DNA from: Demequina iriomotensis
GTDB taxonomy: Bacteria > Actinomycetota > Actinomycetes > Actinomycetales > Demequinaceae
Assembly (NCBI RefSeq): GCF_000971395.1
Contig: NZ_BBME01000016.1
Location: 1-64,000 of the forward strand
Direction: 5' to 3'
Length of the DNA stretch: 64,000 nucleotides
The position numbers and the translations under genes are program-made. The notes below the pieces were generated by a model. It had not been told where the DNA came from. It searched no databases and saw only the letters and a list, made by a program, of their open reading frames with translations. Positions 10,261 to 21,941 of the stretch are shown here, in pieces. Numbering within the stretch: the first letter of the stretch is position 1; the number at the start of each line of letters is the position of its first letter.

Positions 10261-11268
10261 ATGACCGCGACCGTCCCCACCCGCACCAGCACCATGCGGG
10301 CCGCCGTCCAGCGCCGCTACGCCGGACCCGAGGAGATCCACGTCGAGACGGTCGAGGCGCCCACGCCCGGCCCGGGCGAGGTCCTCATCGAGGTCCGCGC
10401 CGCCGGCGTCGACCGCGGCGTCTGGCACCTCATGACCGGCCGCCCGCTCGTCATGCGCGCGATGGGCTTCGGGCTGCGCCGCCCGCGCCAGCCCATCGCG
10501 GGCGAGGACGTCGCCGGAGTCGTCGTCGGCATCGGCGCGGGCGTCACGGGCTTCTCGCTCGGCGACGAGGTCCTCGGTGCCGCGAAGGGCTCCTACGCTC
10601 AGCACGCGGTCGCCAAGGAGGACAAGCTCGTGCGCAAGCCCTCGTCCCTGAGCTTCGAGGAGGCTGCCGTCCTGCCCGTCTCCGGCGTCACCGCCCTGCG
10701 GGCCGTCGAGCGCGCCGGGATCTCGACGGGCCAGCGCGTGCTCGTGCTCGGCGCCTCGGGCGGGGTCGGCTCGTACGCCGTCCAGCTCGCCGTCGCGACG
10801 GGCGCGCGCGTCACCGGCGTCGCGAGCGCCGCCAAGGCCGAGCTGGTGCGCTCGCTCGGCGCCGAGGACGTCATCGACTACCGCACCACGGACGTCACCT
10901 CGCTCGACCTCGAGTTCGACGCGATCCTCGACATCGGCGGCCTCACCCCCCTGCGCCGCCTGCGCAAGGTCCTCTCCCCGACCGGCACCCTCGTGATCGT
11001 CGGCGGTGAGGGTGGCGACGCGCTCACCGGAGGCGTCGGCCGTCAGCTGGTCGCGGGGCTCGTGTCGCTCTTCACGCGACAGACCCTCGCCAGCTTCGTC
11101 GCGCTCACCGCGGCGGAGCCGCTCGAGGTGCTGGTGGCGCGCATCGTCGCCGGCGACATCCGCCCCGCGCTCACCCGCACCTACCCGCTCGCGGAGGCCG
11201 GCACAGCCATCGTCGACCTCGCCGCCGGCCGGATCGCCGGCAAGGCGGCGGTCGTCGTCGGGGGCTGA
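10261..11268 (+). CDS. NAD(P)-dependent alcohol dehydrogenase/quinone oxidoreductase-like protein (MDR family)
   Basis: Zinc-independent medium-chain dehydrogenase/reductase of 335 residues. The N-terminal GroES-like domain has GPEEIHVETVEAPTPGPGEV and GEDVAGVVVGIG. The Rossmann domain carries VLVLGASGGVGSYAVQLA (about residues 160-177) for the dinucleotide. The catalytic and structural zinc cysteines of classical alcohol dehydrogenases are absent, which points to the quinone-oxidoreductase-like branch. ATG follows AAGGAG by 7 nt. It probably reduces an unsaturated carbonyl or quinone under control of the divergent TetR-type regulator; the substrate is unknown. Confidence 0.88.
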   Translation: MTATVPTRTSTMRAAVQRRYAGPEEIHVETVEAPTPGPGEVLIEVRAAGVDRGVWHLMTGRPLVMRAMGFGLRRPRQPIAGEDVAGVVVGIGAGVTGFSLGDEVLGAAKGSYAQHAVAKEDKLVRKPSSLSFEEAAVLPVSGVTALRAVERAGISTGQRVLVLGASGGVGSYAVQLAVATGARVTGVASAAKAELVRSLGAEDVIDYRTTDVTSLDLEFDAILDIGGLTPLRRLRKVLSPTGTLVIVGGEGGDALTGGVGRQLVAGLVSLFTRQTLASFVALTAAEPLEVLVARIVAGDIRPALTRTYPLAEAGTAIVDLAAGRIAGKAAVVVGG

Positions 11269-11293
11269 CCGGCCGCCGCGCCGCGCGCGAGGC

Positions 11294-14744
<3,451 letters not shown>

Positions 14745-14752
<8 letters not shown>

Positions 14753-16055
14753 CGTCGTCATCCTTCCGTCCGCGCCTGCGCGGCACGGTCTCGTTCTCGC
14801 CGGTGCCCGCCTCGGGCTCCGGCGCACGCGTCGCGATCACGGACACCAGCCTGCGCCTGCGCCCCTCGGCGCGCTCGGCGAGCAGCTCGATGCCGTGGGC
14901 CGTGGCCTGCGATCCGGCGATGGGCACCTTGCCCAGCGCCTTCGCGAGCAGTCCCGCGACCGTCTCCACGTCCTCGTCGTCGATCTCGACGTCGAACAGC
15001 TCCGCGAGCTCGTCGAGCCCGCAGCGCGCCGGGATGCGGAAGCGCCCGTCTCCCAGGTCCTCGATCTCGGGCGCCGTCGCATCGTGCTCGTCGACCATCT
15101 CGCCCACGATCTCCTCGAGCGCGTCCTCGATGGTGACCAGACCGGCGACGCCGCCGAACTCGTCGACCACCACGCCCATGTGGAACACCTCGTCCTGCAT
15201 GCGCCGCAGCAGATCGTCCACCGGGAGCGACTCGGGCACGAACTCGGGATCGCGCACCAGCGCGTCCACGGGCTCCTCGAGGCGAGCGGGGTGGTCCCAC
15301 GTCCAGCGGACCACGTCCTTGAGGTAGAGCACGCCCACGATGTCGTCGACGCCGTCGCGGATCACCGGCACGCGCGAGAAGCCCGAGCGCATGAACAGCA
15401 CCATCGCCTTGCGCGCCGGCGTGCCCGACTGGAGCGTGATCATGTCGGTGCGCGGCACCATCACCTCGCGGGTGAGCGTGTCGCCGAGGCTGACCACCGA
15501 GCGCAGCAGCTCGGCGTCCTCCTCCTCGAGCGCGTCGGTCGCCTGCTCGACCAGGTCCTCGGGCTCCGCCAGCTCGCGGATGCGCAGCGGCGGCACCACG
15601 GCGCGGATCGGCGTGGTGAGCCGCACCAGGCCCCACGCGAGCGGCGCGAGCGCGCGCACCGCGGCCTCCGGGGCGCGGCGCGCGGCGGCCCGAGGCCAGG
15701 CCCGCACCACGACGAGCGAGAAGAAGCCCGCCACCGCCCACGCGAGCAGCAGCGACAGCTCGGTCTCCCAGCCCGCCGCCTCCCCGATCACGAGCGCGAG
15801 CGCCGTCCACGCGACCAGGGCGACGGCCTCGAGCACCGCGTACGCCACCGAGGCGGCGTTGTCCGCGTGGTCGGGAAGCGCCGCGAGCCGGGCGGCGCGG
15901 GTGGGCCGGCCGTCCGGTCGCAGCTGCGCCGCGATCCGCCGCTCGTCGGCGTACGGGATCTGCTCGAACGCGGCGACCAGCGCGTGGAGGGCCGCGGACC
16001 CCGCGAGCCCCGCCGCGAGGACGACGACCAGCAGGGTGATCGCGGTCGACGTCAT
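14745..16055 (-). CDS. CNNM/CorC-type hemolysin family protein with CBS domains
   Basis: Membrane protein of 436 residues. The N-terminal DUF21/CNNM region has hydrophobic segments to about residue 150. Two CBS domains follow ([11 protein letters not shown] to [15 protein letters not shown], then [21 protein letters not shown]), and a C-terminal CorC/HlyC domain includes [14 protein letters not shown]. Family members are implicated in Mg2+/Co2+ efflux or ion homeostasis; that function is inferred. The tail is charged ([11 protein letters not shown]). ATG at 16055 overlaps the ybeY stop by four bases. The ybeY-CNNM-era order is standard in Actinobacteria. Confidence 0.92.
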
Positions 16056-16501
16056 CGGTTCGCGAGGAACGTCAGCAGGAGGTTGCGCTGCAGCGCGAAC
16101 ATCTCCTTCTCCTCCTCGGGCTCGACGTGGTCGTAGCCGAGCAGGTGGAGGATGCCGTGCGTGGTGAGCAGCAGCATCTCCTCCTCCGCGGAGTGCCCCG
16201 CCGTCGCGGCCTGACGCGCCGCCACCGACGGGCACACCACGATGTCGCCGAGCAGCCCCGCCGGGGTCGGCTCGTCGGGCGTGCCAGGGCGCAGCTCGTC
16301 CATCGGGAAGCTCAGCACGTCCGTGGGGCCCGGCTCGTCCATCCACTGGAGGTGGAGCTGCTCCATCGCGTCCTCGTCGACGAACATGATCGCCAGCTCG
16401 GCGCCGTCCGCGACGTGCATCTGCCCCAGCACGTAGCGCGCGAGCTCGGCGAACTCGACCTCGTCGACCGTCGCGTCCGTCTCGTTGTTGACCTCGATCA
16501 T
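16052..16501 (-). CDS. ybeY: rRNA maturation RNase YbeY
   Basis: Zinc-dependent endoribonuclease needed for 16S rRNA 3' maturation and ribosome quality control; 149 residues, standard length. The metal site is the three-histidine motif [11 protein letters not shown] near residue 115, and DVLSFPMDE and GDIVVCP complete the family pattern. ATG at 16501 overlaps the phoH stop (ATGA), and its own stop overlaps the CNNM ATG, giving tight translational coupling. Confidence 0.96.
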   Translation of the reverse strand: MIEVNNETDATVDEVEFAELARYVLGQMHVADGAELAIMFVDEDAMEQLHLQWMDEPGPTDVLSFPMDELRPGTPDEPTPAGLLGDIVVCPSVAARQAATAGHSAEEEMLLLTTHGILHLLGYDHVEPEEEKEMFALQRNLLLTFLANR

Positions 16502-17565
16502 CGCTGCTCCCCCCGCTCGAAGCGGCGCTTCTGGCCGGTCGGGCGCGGCGCGCGCCCCGACTCGTTCTCGTCGTTGACGGCGTACGCCGTGATGATGTCG
16601 CTCACCAGGCGGTGGCGCACCACATCGTCCGCGTTCAGGTGGCAGAACGCGATGTCCTCGACCCCGGACAGGATCTCCGAGGCCGCGCGCAGGCCCGAGC
16701 GGGTGCCGCCGGGCAGGTCGACCTGGGTGACGTCGCCCGTCACCACCATGGTGGTGCCGAAGCCCAGACGCGTGAGGAACATCTTCATCTGCTCGCGCGT
16801 GGTGTTCTGCGCCTCGTCGAGGATGACGAACGCGTCGTTGAGCGTGCGCCCGCGCATGTACGCGAGCGGCGCCACCTCGATGGTCCCGGCCTCCATGAGG
16901 CGCGGGATCGACTCGGGGTCCACCATGTCGTGCAGCGCGTCGTACAGCGGCCGCAGGTAGGGGTCGATCTTCTCGCTGAGCGAGCCGGGCAGGAAGCCGA
17001 GCCGCTCGCCCGCCTCGACGGCCGGGCGCGTGAGGACGATGCGGTTGACGCGCTTCGACTGCAGCGCCGCCACCGCCTGGGCCATGGCGAGGTACGTCTT
17101 GCCCGTGCCGGCGGGCCCGATGCCGAAGGTGATGGTGTGCGACTCGATCGCGTGGACGTACGCGGCCTGCCCCTGCGTCTTGGGGCGGATGGTGCGCCCG
17201 CGCGTCGACAGGATCGAGCGGCTCAGGACGCCCGCGGGCCGCTCCGCGGTCGCGGTGGACGATGCGCCCGCGGCCCCGTCCGCACGCCCGCCGCCGCCCG
17301 TGGCACGCAGCATCCGCACCGACTCGCGCGCGACGTCGGGCGTGAGCGGCACGCCCGCGCCCAGCACGTCGCGCAGCTCCTCGACGGCGCCCGCGGCGGC
17401 CGCGACGTCGTCCTCGTCGCCGGTGAGGGTGATGCGGTTGCCGCGCACCATGATGTCGACCGCGGGGAAGGCGCGCTCGACCTCGCGGAGCACGCCGTCG
17501 CCCGAGCCCAGCAGGTCGGGCATGCGCGCCGCGTCGTCGACCACGACCACCCGGGTGACGCTCAC
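16498..17565 (-). CDS. phoH: PhoH family ATPase
   Basis: Cytoplasmic P-loop ATPase of 355 residues, linked in other bacteria to RNA processing alongside YbeY. The N-terminal third has a KH-like segment ([14 protein letters not shown]). Walker A is GPAGTGKT (near residue 165), followed by [15 protein letters not shown]; Walker B is FVILDEAQN, and a [10 protein letters not shown] motif follows. GTG at 17565 overlaps the HIT gene stop as GTGA. The 10-mer at 17257 lies in the variable region before the ATPase core, where it encodes Ala-Ser-Ser. Confidence 0.95.
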   Translation of the reverse strand: MSVTRVVVVDDAARMPDLLGSGDGVLREVERAFPAVDIMVRGNRITLTGDEDDVAAAAGAVEELRDVLGAGVPLTPDVARESVRMLRATGGGGRADGAAGASSTATAERPAGVLSRSILSTRGRTIRPKTQGQAAYVHAIESHTITFGIGPAGTGKTYLAMAQAVAALQSKRVNRIVLTRPAVEAGERLGFLPGSLSEKIDPYLRPLYDALHDMVDPESIPRLMEAGTIEVAPLAYMRGRTLNDAFVILDEAQNTTREQMKMFLTRLGFGTTMVVTGDVTQVDLPGGTRSGLRAASEILSGVEDIAFCHLNADDVVRHRLVSDIITAYAVNDENESGRAPRPTGQKRRFERGEQR

Positions 17566-17903
17566 GCGTCCCACCCGAGGCTGCCGCCGTTCATCACGTG
17601 CCCGTGCACGTGGAAGACCGTCTGCCCCGCCGAGGGCCCCGTGTTGAAGATCCAGCGGAACTCGCCGTCGCACTCGGCGTCCGCGACCTGCTGGGCCACC
17701 GTCGCCATCTCCGCGAGGATCTCGGGGATCTCACGCGCGGCCGCGGCGACGTTCGGGACGTGCACCTTGGGGGCGACGAGGACGTGCACCGACGCCTTGG
17801 GCGCGATGTCGCGGAACGCGATCACGTTCTCGGTCTCGAGAACCTTCTGCGCGGGGATGTCGCCGGCGACGATCATGCAGAAGATGCAGTTCGTGGAGGT
17901 CAT
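17562..17903 (-). CDS. Histidine triad (HIT) nucleotide-binding protein
   Basis: Small HIT hydrolase of 113 residues acting on purine nucleoside phosphoramidates or related adenylated compounds. The N-terminal [13 protein letters not shown] is typical of HinT-like proteins, and the histidine triad is HVHGHV with an upstream [16 protein letters not shown] at 17903 is favoured because the encoded protein then starts as in the family; ATG 17930 would overlap the rsmE end. The physiological substrate is unknown. It is co-transcribed with rsmE upstream and phoH downstream. Confidence 0.92.
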   Translation of the reverse strand: MTSTNCIFCMIVAGDIPAQKVLETENVIAFRDIAPKASVHVLVAPKVHVPNVAAAAREIPEILAEMATVAQQVADAECDGEFRWIFNTGPSAGQTVFHVHGHVMNGGSLGWDA

Positions 17904-17907
17904 CCCT

Positions 17908-18663
17908 CTAGCGTAGTGACCAGTGGCCACGCAGTGCGCCGAGCGCGGCGAGCGCCGCGGGGCCGGCGGACGAGGCGCGCAGGACGTGCGGCCCCAGCAC
18001 CACGGCGACGGCGCCGGCGGCGGCGAGCGCCTCGACCTCGGCGTCCGAGATCCCGCCCTCGGGCCCGACGACGATCCATACGGGCTGATCGGCGTCCTCC
18101 CATGCCAGGCCGGCGAGCGGCACCGCCGCGTCCTCGTGCAGGACCAGCACCCGCGCGCCGGCGGCGACCGCGTCGCGCACGCGCGCCGCGAGCTGCCTGG
18201 TGGTCACCGCATCGTCCACCGCGGGCACCCGCGCGCGCCTGCTCTGCTTCGCGGCCGCGAGCGCGAGCGACGCCCATTTCTCGACGCCCTTCGCGGCCTT
18301 GGGGCCGCGCCACTGGACGATCGCCCGGTCGGAGGACCACGGGACGATGCGCGTCGCGCCGAGCTCGACGGCCGCCTCCACCGCCTGCTCGTCCCGCCCG
18401 CCCTTGGCGAGCGCCTGGACCAGCGTGACCTCGGGATCCCGGTCGTGACCCACCGCCTCGACGCGGATCTCCATCCACCGGTCGCCGGTCGCGATCAGCA
18501 CGCCGCTCGCGCGGGCGCCTGCGCCGTCGACCACGTCGACGCGCTCGCCCACCTGGCGCCGCTGCACCGTGACGGCGTGGCGCGCCTCGTCCCCGTCGAC
18601 GCGGAGCGTGCCCCCCACGGCTGCCTCGGCCGCCGCGGGGTCGACGAAGACGGGCGCGGTCAC
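17908..18663 (-). CDS. rsmE: 16S rRNA (uracil-1498-N3)-methyltransferase
   Basis: SPOUT-class, SAM-dependent enzyme methylating U1498 in the decoding region of 16S rRNA; 251 residues. The N-terminal PUA-like part contains DEARHAVTVQRRQVGERV. The C-terminal knot region has VQALAKGGR, a deep-knot motif VVGPEGGISDAEVEA and LGPHVLRASSAGPAAL. GTG at 18663 overlaps the dnaJ stop by four bases. It contains two copies of the 10-mer in opposite orientations (18208 and 18342). Confidence 0.95.
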   Translation of the reverse strand: MTAPVFVDPAAAEAAVGGTLRVDGDEARHAVTVQRRQVGERVDVVDGAGARASGVLIATGDRWMEIRVEAVGHDRDPEVTLVQALAKGGRDEQAVEAAVELGATRIVPWSSDRAIVQWRGPKAAKGVEKWASLALAAAKQSRRARVPAVDDAVTTRQLAARVRDAVAAGARVLVLHEDAAVPLAGLAWEDADQPVWIVVGPEGGISDAEVEALAAAGAVAVVLGPHVLRASSAGPAALAALGALRGHWSLR

Positions 18664-19799
18664 CGCTCGCGGCCCAGGAACGCGTCCTTGAGCCGCGAGA
18701 ACACGCCGCCGCCGATCGGCGCGAGGCGCGCCTCGGGGGCCTCCTCGCCGCGCAGCTTCGCGAGCTGGTGGAGGAGCTCGGCCTGCTCGTCGGTGAGGTC
18801 GGTGGGCGTCACCACGTCGAGGTGCACGAAGAGGTCGCCGCGGCCCTGTCGCTGCAGGCGGCCCACGCCGAGGCCCTTGAGCCTGACGGTCGAGCCCGCG
18901 TGGGTGCCGGGGCGCACGTCGACCTCCTGGGGTCCGTCGAACGTCTCGACCGACAGCACCGTGCCGAGCGCGGCCGCCGTCATCGGCACCTCGAGCGTGC
19001 AGTGAAGGTCCGCACCGCGGCGCTCGAACACCGCATGGGCGCGCTCGCGGATCTCGATGTAGAGGTCACCCTTCTGCCCGCCCGCCACGCCGGCGTCGCC
19101 GACGCCGGTCATGCGGATGCGGGTGCCGGTCTCGACGCCCGCGGGGATGTCGACGCTCACGGTGTGACGCGAGTGGGTGCGCCCCTGCCCCGAGCAGTCG
19201 GTGCAGGGCGTGTCGATGGTCGAGCCGTAGCCGCCGCACGTGGGGCACGGCGCGGTGGTCATCACGTTGCCCAGGAGCGAACGCGCGACGCGCTGCACCG
19301 AGCCCGTGCCGTTGCACTGGCGACAGCCGTTCGGGTGCGTGCCGGGCGCGCAGCACGAGCCGTGGCACGTGCTGCACACGTCGGCGAGGTCCACCTGGAT
19401 CTCGCGCGTCACGCCGAACACCGCCTCCTCGAGCGTGACCTCGGTGTGGACGAGCGTGTCGCCGCCACGCTGCGTGCGCGAGGCCGGGCCGCGCTGCTGC
19501 TGGCCGAACGGGCCGGCGCCGCCGCCGAAGAACGTCTCGAAGATGTCCTCGAAGCCGAAGCCCTGCGCGCCTCCCGCGCCGCCCGACGCCGAGCGCGGGT
19601 CCACGCCGCGGTCGTACTGCGCGCGCTTGTCGGCGTTGCCCAGCACGTCGTAGGCCGCGGCGACCTCCTTGAAGCGCTCCTCGCCCTCGGCGCCCGCGAC
19701 ATCCGGGTGCAGCTCGCGCGCGAGCTTGCGGTACGCCTTCTTGATCTCGGCCTCGGTCGCGTCCCGGGAGACGCCGAGCGTGCCGTAATAGTCCTTCAC
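18660..19799 (-). CDS. dnaJ: Chaperone protein DnaJ
   Basis: Hsp40 co-chaperone stimulating DnaK ATPase activity; 379 residues. The J domain has the HPD motif (residues 31-33), followed by a Gly/Phe-rich linker. The zinc-finger domain has four cysteine repeats: CSTCHGSC (non-canonical final residue), CRQCNGTG, CPTCGGYG and CTDCSGQG. The substrate-binding C-terminal part follows. GTG at 19799 lies directly after the hrcA stop. Without grpE or dnaK adjacent, this is the dnaJ2 type that pairs with hrcA in Actinobacteria. The CIRCE element before hrcA should regulate both. Confidence 0.96.
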   Translation of the reverse strand: MKDYYGTLGVSRDATEAEIKKAYRKLARELHPDVAGAEGEERFKEVAAAYDVLGNADKRAQYDRGVDPRSASGGAGGAQGFGFEDIFETFFGGGAGPFGQQQRGPASRTQRGGDTLVHTEVTLEEAVFGVTREIQVDLADVCSTCHGSCCAPGTHPNGCRQCNGTGSVQRVARSLLGNVMTTAPCPTCGGYGSTIDTPCTDCSGQGRTHSRHTVSVDIPAGVETGTRIRMTGVGDAGVAGGQKGDLYIEIRERAHAVFERRGADLHCTLEVPMTAAALGTVLSVETFDGPQEVDVRPGTHAGSTVRLKGLGVGRLQRQGRGDLFVHLDVVTPTDLTDEQAELLHQLAKLRGEEAPEARLAPIGGGVFSRLKDAFLGRER

Positions 19800-20807
19800 C
19801 TAGAGCTCCACCACTTTCGACAGATAGCGGGCGACGGCGCGCACGGCGGCCATCGTCCCTGGATAATCCATGCGTGTCGGCCCGAGCGCGCCCACCAGGG
19901 ATGCCGCGTCGCGACCATAGGCCGCGGCGACGATCGACGTGCGCGACAGCGCCTCGTGATGCGTCTCGGCGCCGATGCGGACCGAGACATCGTCCCCCTC
20001 GTCCGCCATCTCGTGCAACAGCCGCAGCAGCACCACCTGCTCCTCGAGCGCGTCGAGCACCGGCGCGATCGTCGCCGCCTCGAGGCCCGAGCCGGCGCGC
20101 GCGAGGTTGGACGCGCCCGCGAAGACCACGCGCTCGACCGTGCCGCCGCGCGTCGCCGCGACCACCACATCGGCCACCGTCCCCGCCCACGGAACCTGGT
20201 CCGGCGCCTCCGCCCACAGCGTCAGCGCCGCCTCGAGCCGGGCGCCGCCGAGCCCGAGCGCGGTCGCGTTGATCTCGCGCACCGCGCGCTCGAAGGACTC
20301 GTCCGAGGTCGCCTCGCCCAGCGCGATGCTCTGCTGCTCGACCCGCGCATCGGCCGACACGACCACGACGAGCGCATGCTCGGTGCCCATGCGCACGAGC
20401 TCGACGCGGCGCACCGCGGACTCGCGCAGCGACGGGTACTGGACCACCGCGACCTGCCGCGTGAGCTGGCTGAGGAGGCGCACCGAGCGCTCCACCACGT
20501 CGTTGAGGTCGACCGCGTCTGACAGGAACGTCCCGATCGCGCGACGATGCGCGTCGGACAGCGCGCTCGCCGCGAGCTGGTCGACGAAGGACCGGTAGCC
20601 CTTGTCGGTGGGGATGCGGCCCGCCGAGGTGTACGGCTGGGCGATGAGCCCCTCCTCCTCGAGGATCGCCATGTCGTTGCGGATGGTCGCGGAGGAGACG
20701 CCGAGCGCCTGGGTCTCCGCGAGCGCCTTCGAGCCCACGGGCTCGTGGGTGGCGACGTACCCCTCCACGATCGCGTGGAGCACCGCCCGCCGACGTTCCT
20801 CGGTCAC
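19800..20807 (-). CDS. hrcA: Heat-inducible transcription repressor HrcA
   Basis: Repressor of the HrcA/CIRCE heat-shock regulon; 335 residues from GTG 20807. The N-terminal winged helix holds ERRRAVLHAIVEGYVA and VSSATIRNDMAILEEEGLI, followed by TSAGRIPTDKGYR, all family hallmarks. GTG at 20807 is chosen because a GGAGGGATC ribosome site lies just upstream; a longer frame to 20867 would run through the CIRCE operator. GroEL titration of HrcA is the known control mechanism in other bacteria. Confidence 0.96.
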   Translation of the reverse strand: MTEERRRAVLHAIVEGYVATHEPVGSKALAETQALGVSSATIRNDMAILEEEGLIAQPYTSAGRIPTDKGYRSFVDQLAASALSDAHRRAIGTFLSDAVDLNDVVERSVRLLSQLTRQVAVVQYPSLRESAVRRVELVRMGTEHALVVVVSADARVEQQSIALGEATSDESFERAVREINATALGLGGARLEAALTLWAEAPDQVPWAGTVADVVVAATRGGTVERVVFAGASNLARAGSGLEAATIAPVLDALEEQVVLLRLLHEMADEGDDVSVRIGAETHHEALSRTSIVAAAYGRDAASLVGALGPTRMDYPGTMAAVRAVARYLSKVVEL

Positions 20808-20815
20808 GATCCCTC

Positions 20816-20842
20816 CTGGCACTCGGACTCGTTGAGTGCTAA
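20816..20842. promoter_or_regulatory. CIRCE operator
   Basis: On the minus strand a perfect TTAGCACTC arm (20842-20834) is followed by a 9-base spacer and the imperfect second arm GAGTGCCAG (20824-20816). This is the consensus CIRCE architecture with three mismatches in one arm. It lies 8 bases before the hrcA GTG, over its ribosome-site region, and should give HrcA autoregulation. Confidence 0.9.
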
Positions 20843-20995
20843 TCCTATCCCGGGGGTCGGGCGCCACCCTCGGCGCGCCCTCGTCCCGTCACGGAATGCG
20901 GCCCGGAATGCGCGCGTTACGAGGGGCGTCTCGCTAGCATCGAGACGTGGGACGCGATCTGCGCGGCCCGCACCGCACCGACGAAAGGCTCCGCC

Positions 20996-21361
20996 ATGAC
21001 CGAGAACCCGACGCCCCCGGCCCCCCAGAGCGGCGAGCCCGGCGACACCGGGCTCGCGACCGTCGCCCACGCGACGGTGTTCACCGGCTTCCTCATCCCG
21101 CTCATCATCTGGCTCGTCGGCCGCGAGCGCAGCACGTTCACCGACACCGAGGGCAAGGAGGCGCTCAACTTCGGGATCCTCGTGACCCTCGGCTACGTCG
21201 CCGCCGCGGTGGTCGGCGTCCTCCCCTTCCTCGGGTTCATCGGCTACCTGCTCGACTTCGCGGTGTTCGTGGTCGCGCTCATCTTCGGCATCCAGGGCGC
21301 GATGGCGGCGAGCAAGGGCCAGTCCTACCGCTACCCGTTCTCGCTGCGCCTCGTCGCGTAG
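20996..21361 (+). CDS. DUF4870 domain-containing membrane protein
   Basis: Small membrane protein of 121 residues with a proline-rich N-terminus and three hydrophobic segments (about 29-41, 62-78, 81-100). The charged loop GRERSTFTDTEGKEALNF is the DUF4870/Tic20-like hallmark. The function of the family is unknown. ATG at 20996 has a GAAAGG ribosome site about 9 nt upstream. A TAGCAT hexamer at 20935-20940 is a possible -10. A second, related gene follows after a hairpin. Confidence 0.85.
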   Translation: MTENPTPPAPQSGEPGDTGLATVAHATVFTGFLIPLIIWLVGRERSTFTDTEGKEALNFGILVTLGYVAAAVVGVLPFLGFIGYLLDFAVFVVALIFGIQGAMAASKGQSYRYPFSLRLVA

Positions 21362-21383
21362 GGGGTCCACCCCGACGAAGATC

Positions 21384-21420
21384 AGGGCCGCGCTCCCCCT
21401 CCGGGTGGATGCGCGGCCCT
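21384..21420 (+). terminator. Terminator-like hairpin between the two DUF4870 genes
   Basis: AGGGCCGCGC (21384-21393) pairs perfectly with GCGCGGCCCT (21411-21420) around a 17-nt loop. It follows the first DUF4870 stop by 22 bases. The following bases hold only a short T cluster, so it is a weak intrinsic terminator at best. Confidence 0.6.
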
Positions 21421-21443
21421 GCGTCGTTTGCGAGCCTGGGGCC

Positions 21444-21941
21444 ATGAACGAGCAGACCGCACCCCAGACCCCCGACGACGGCGCCACGGTGCCGCCGCAG
21501 CCCGACCCTCAGGCGGGACCCGCGCCGCACGCAGGACCCGCGCCGCAGGCGCCGCCGTACGCGCCGCCCGCCCCGATGCTCGAGTCCGAGGCGCGCACCA
21601 TGGCGATGCTGGTCCACATCGTCGCCGCGATCGCGATGGTCCTGTCCGCGGGCACGCTCGCCTGGGCGGTGCCGCTGGTGATGTGGCTCCTCTACCGCGA
21701 GCGCAGCGCGCTGGTCGACCACCACGGCAAGGCGAACCTCAACCTGCAGCTCACGTCGATCGTGGTGTTCGTCGCGGGCATCGTCCTCGGCATCGCGACG
21801 CTCGGGATCGGTCTCATCGTCACCGTGCCCGCGATGATCGCCTACTGGGTCTACGCGCTGGTCATCTCGATCATGGCGGGCGTGCACGCCAACCGCGGCG
21901 AGTACTACCGGATCCCGTTCATCATCCCGTTCGTGCGCTGA
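21444..21941 (+). CDS. DUF4870 domain-containing membrane protein
   Basis: 165-residue relative of the preceding gene, suggesting an old duplication. The N-terminal 50 residues are Pro/Ala/Gln-rich with imperfect repeats of QAGPAPHAGPAPQ type. The membrane part has three hydrophobic segments, and the family loop YRERSALVDHHGKANLNLQL lies between the first two. Function is unknown. The last 20 bases overlap the 3' end of the convergent acyltransferase gene, so the two transcripts are antisense at their ends. Confidence 0.85.
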   Translation: MNEQTAPQTPDDGATVPPQPDPQAGPAPHAGPAPQAPPYAPPAPMLESEARTMAMLVHIVAAIAMVLSAGTLAWAVPLVMWLLYRERSALVDHHGKANLNLQLTSIVVFVAGIVLGIATLGIGLIVTVPAMIAYWVYALVISIMAGVHANRGEYYRIPFIIPFVR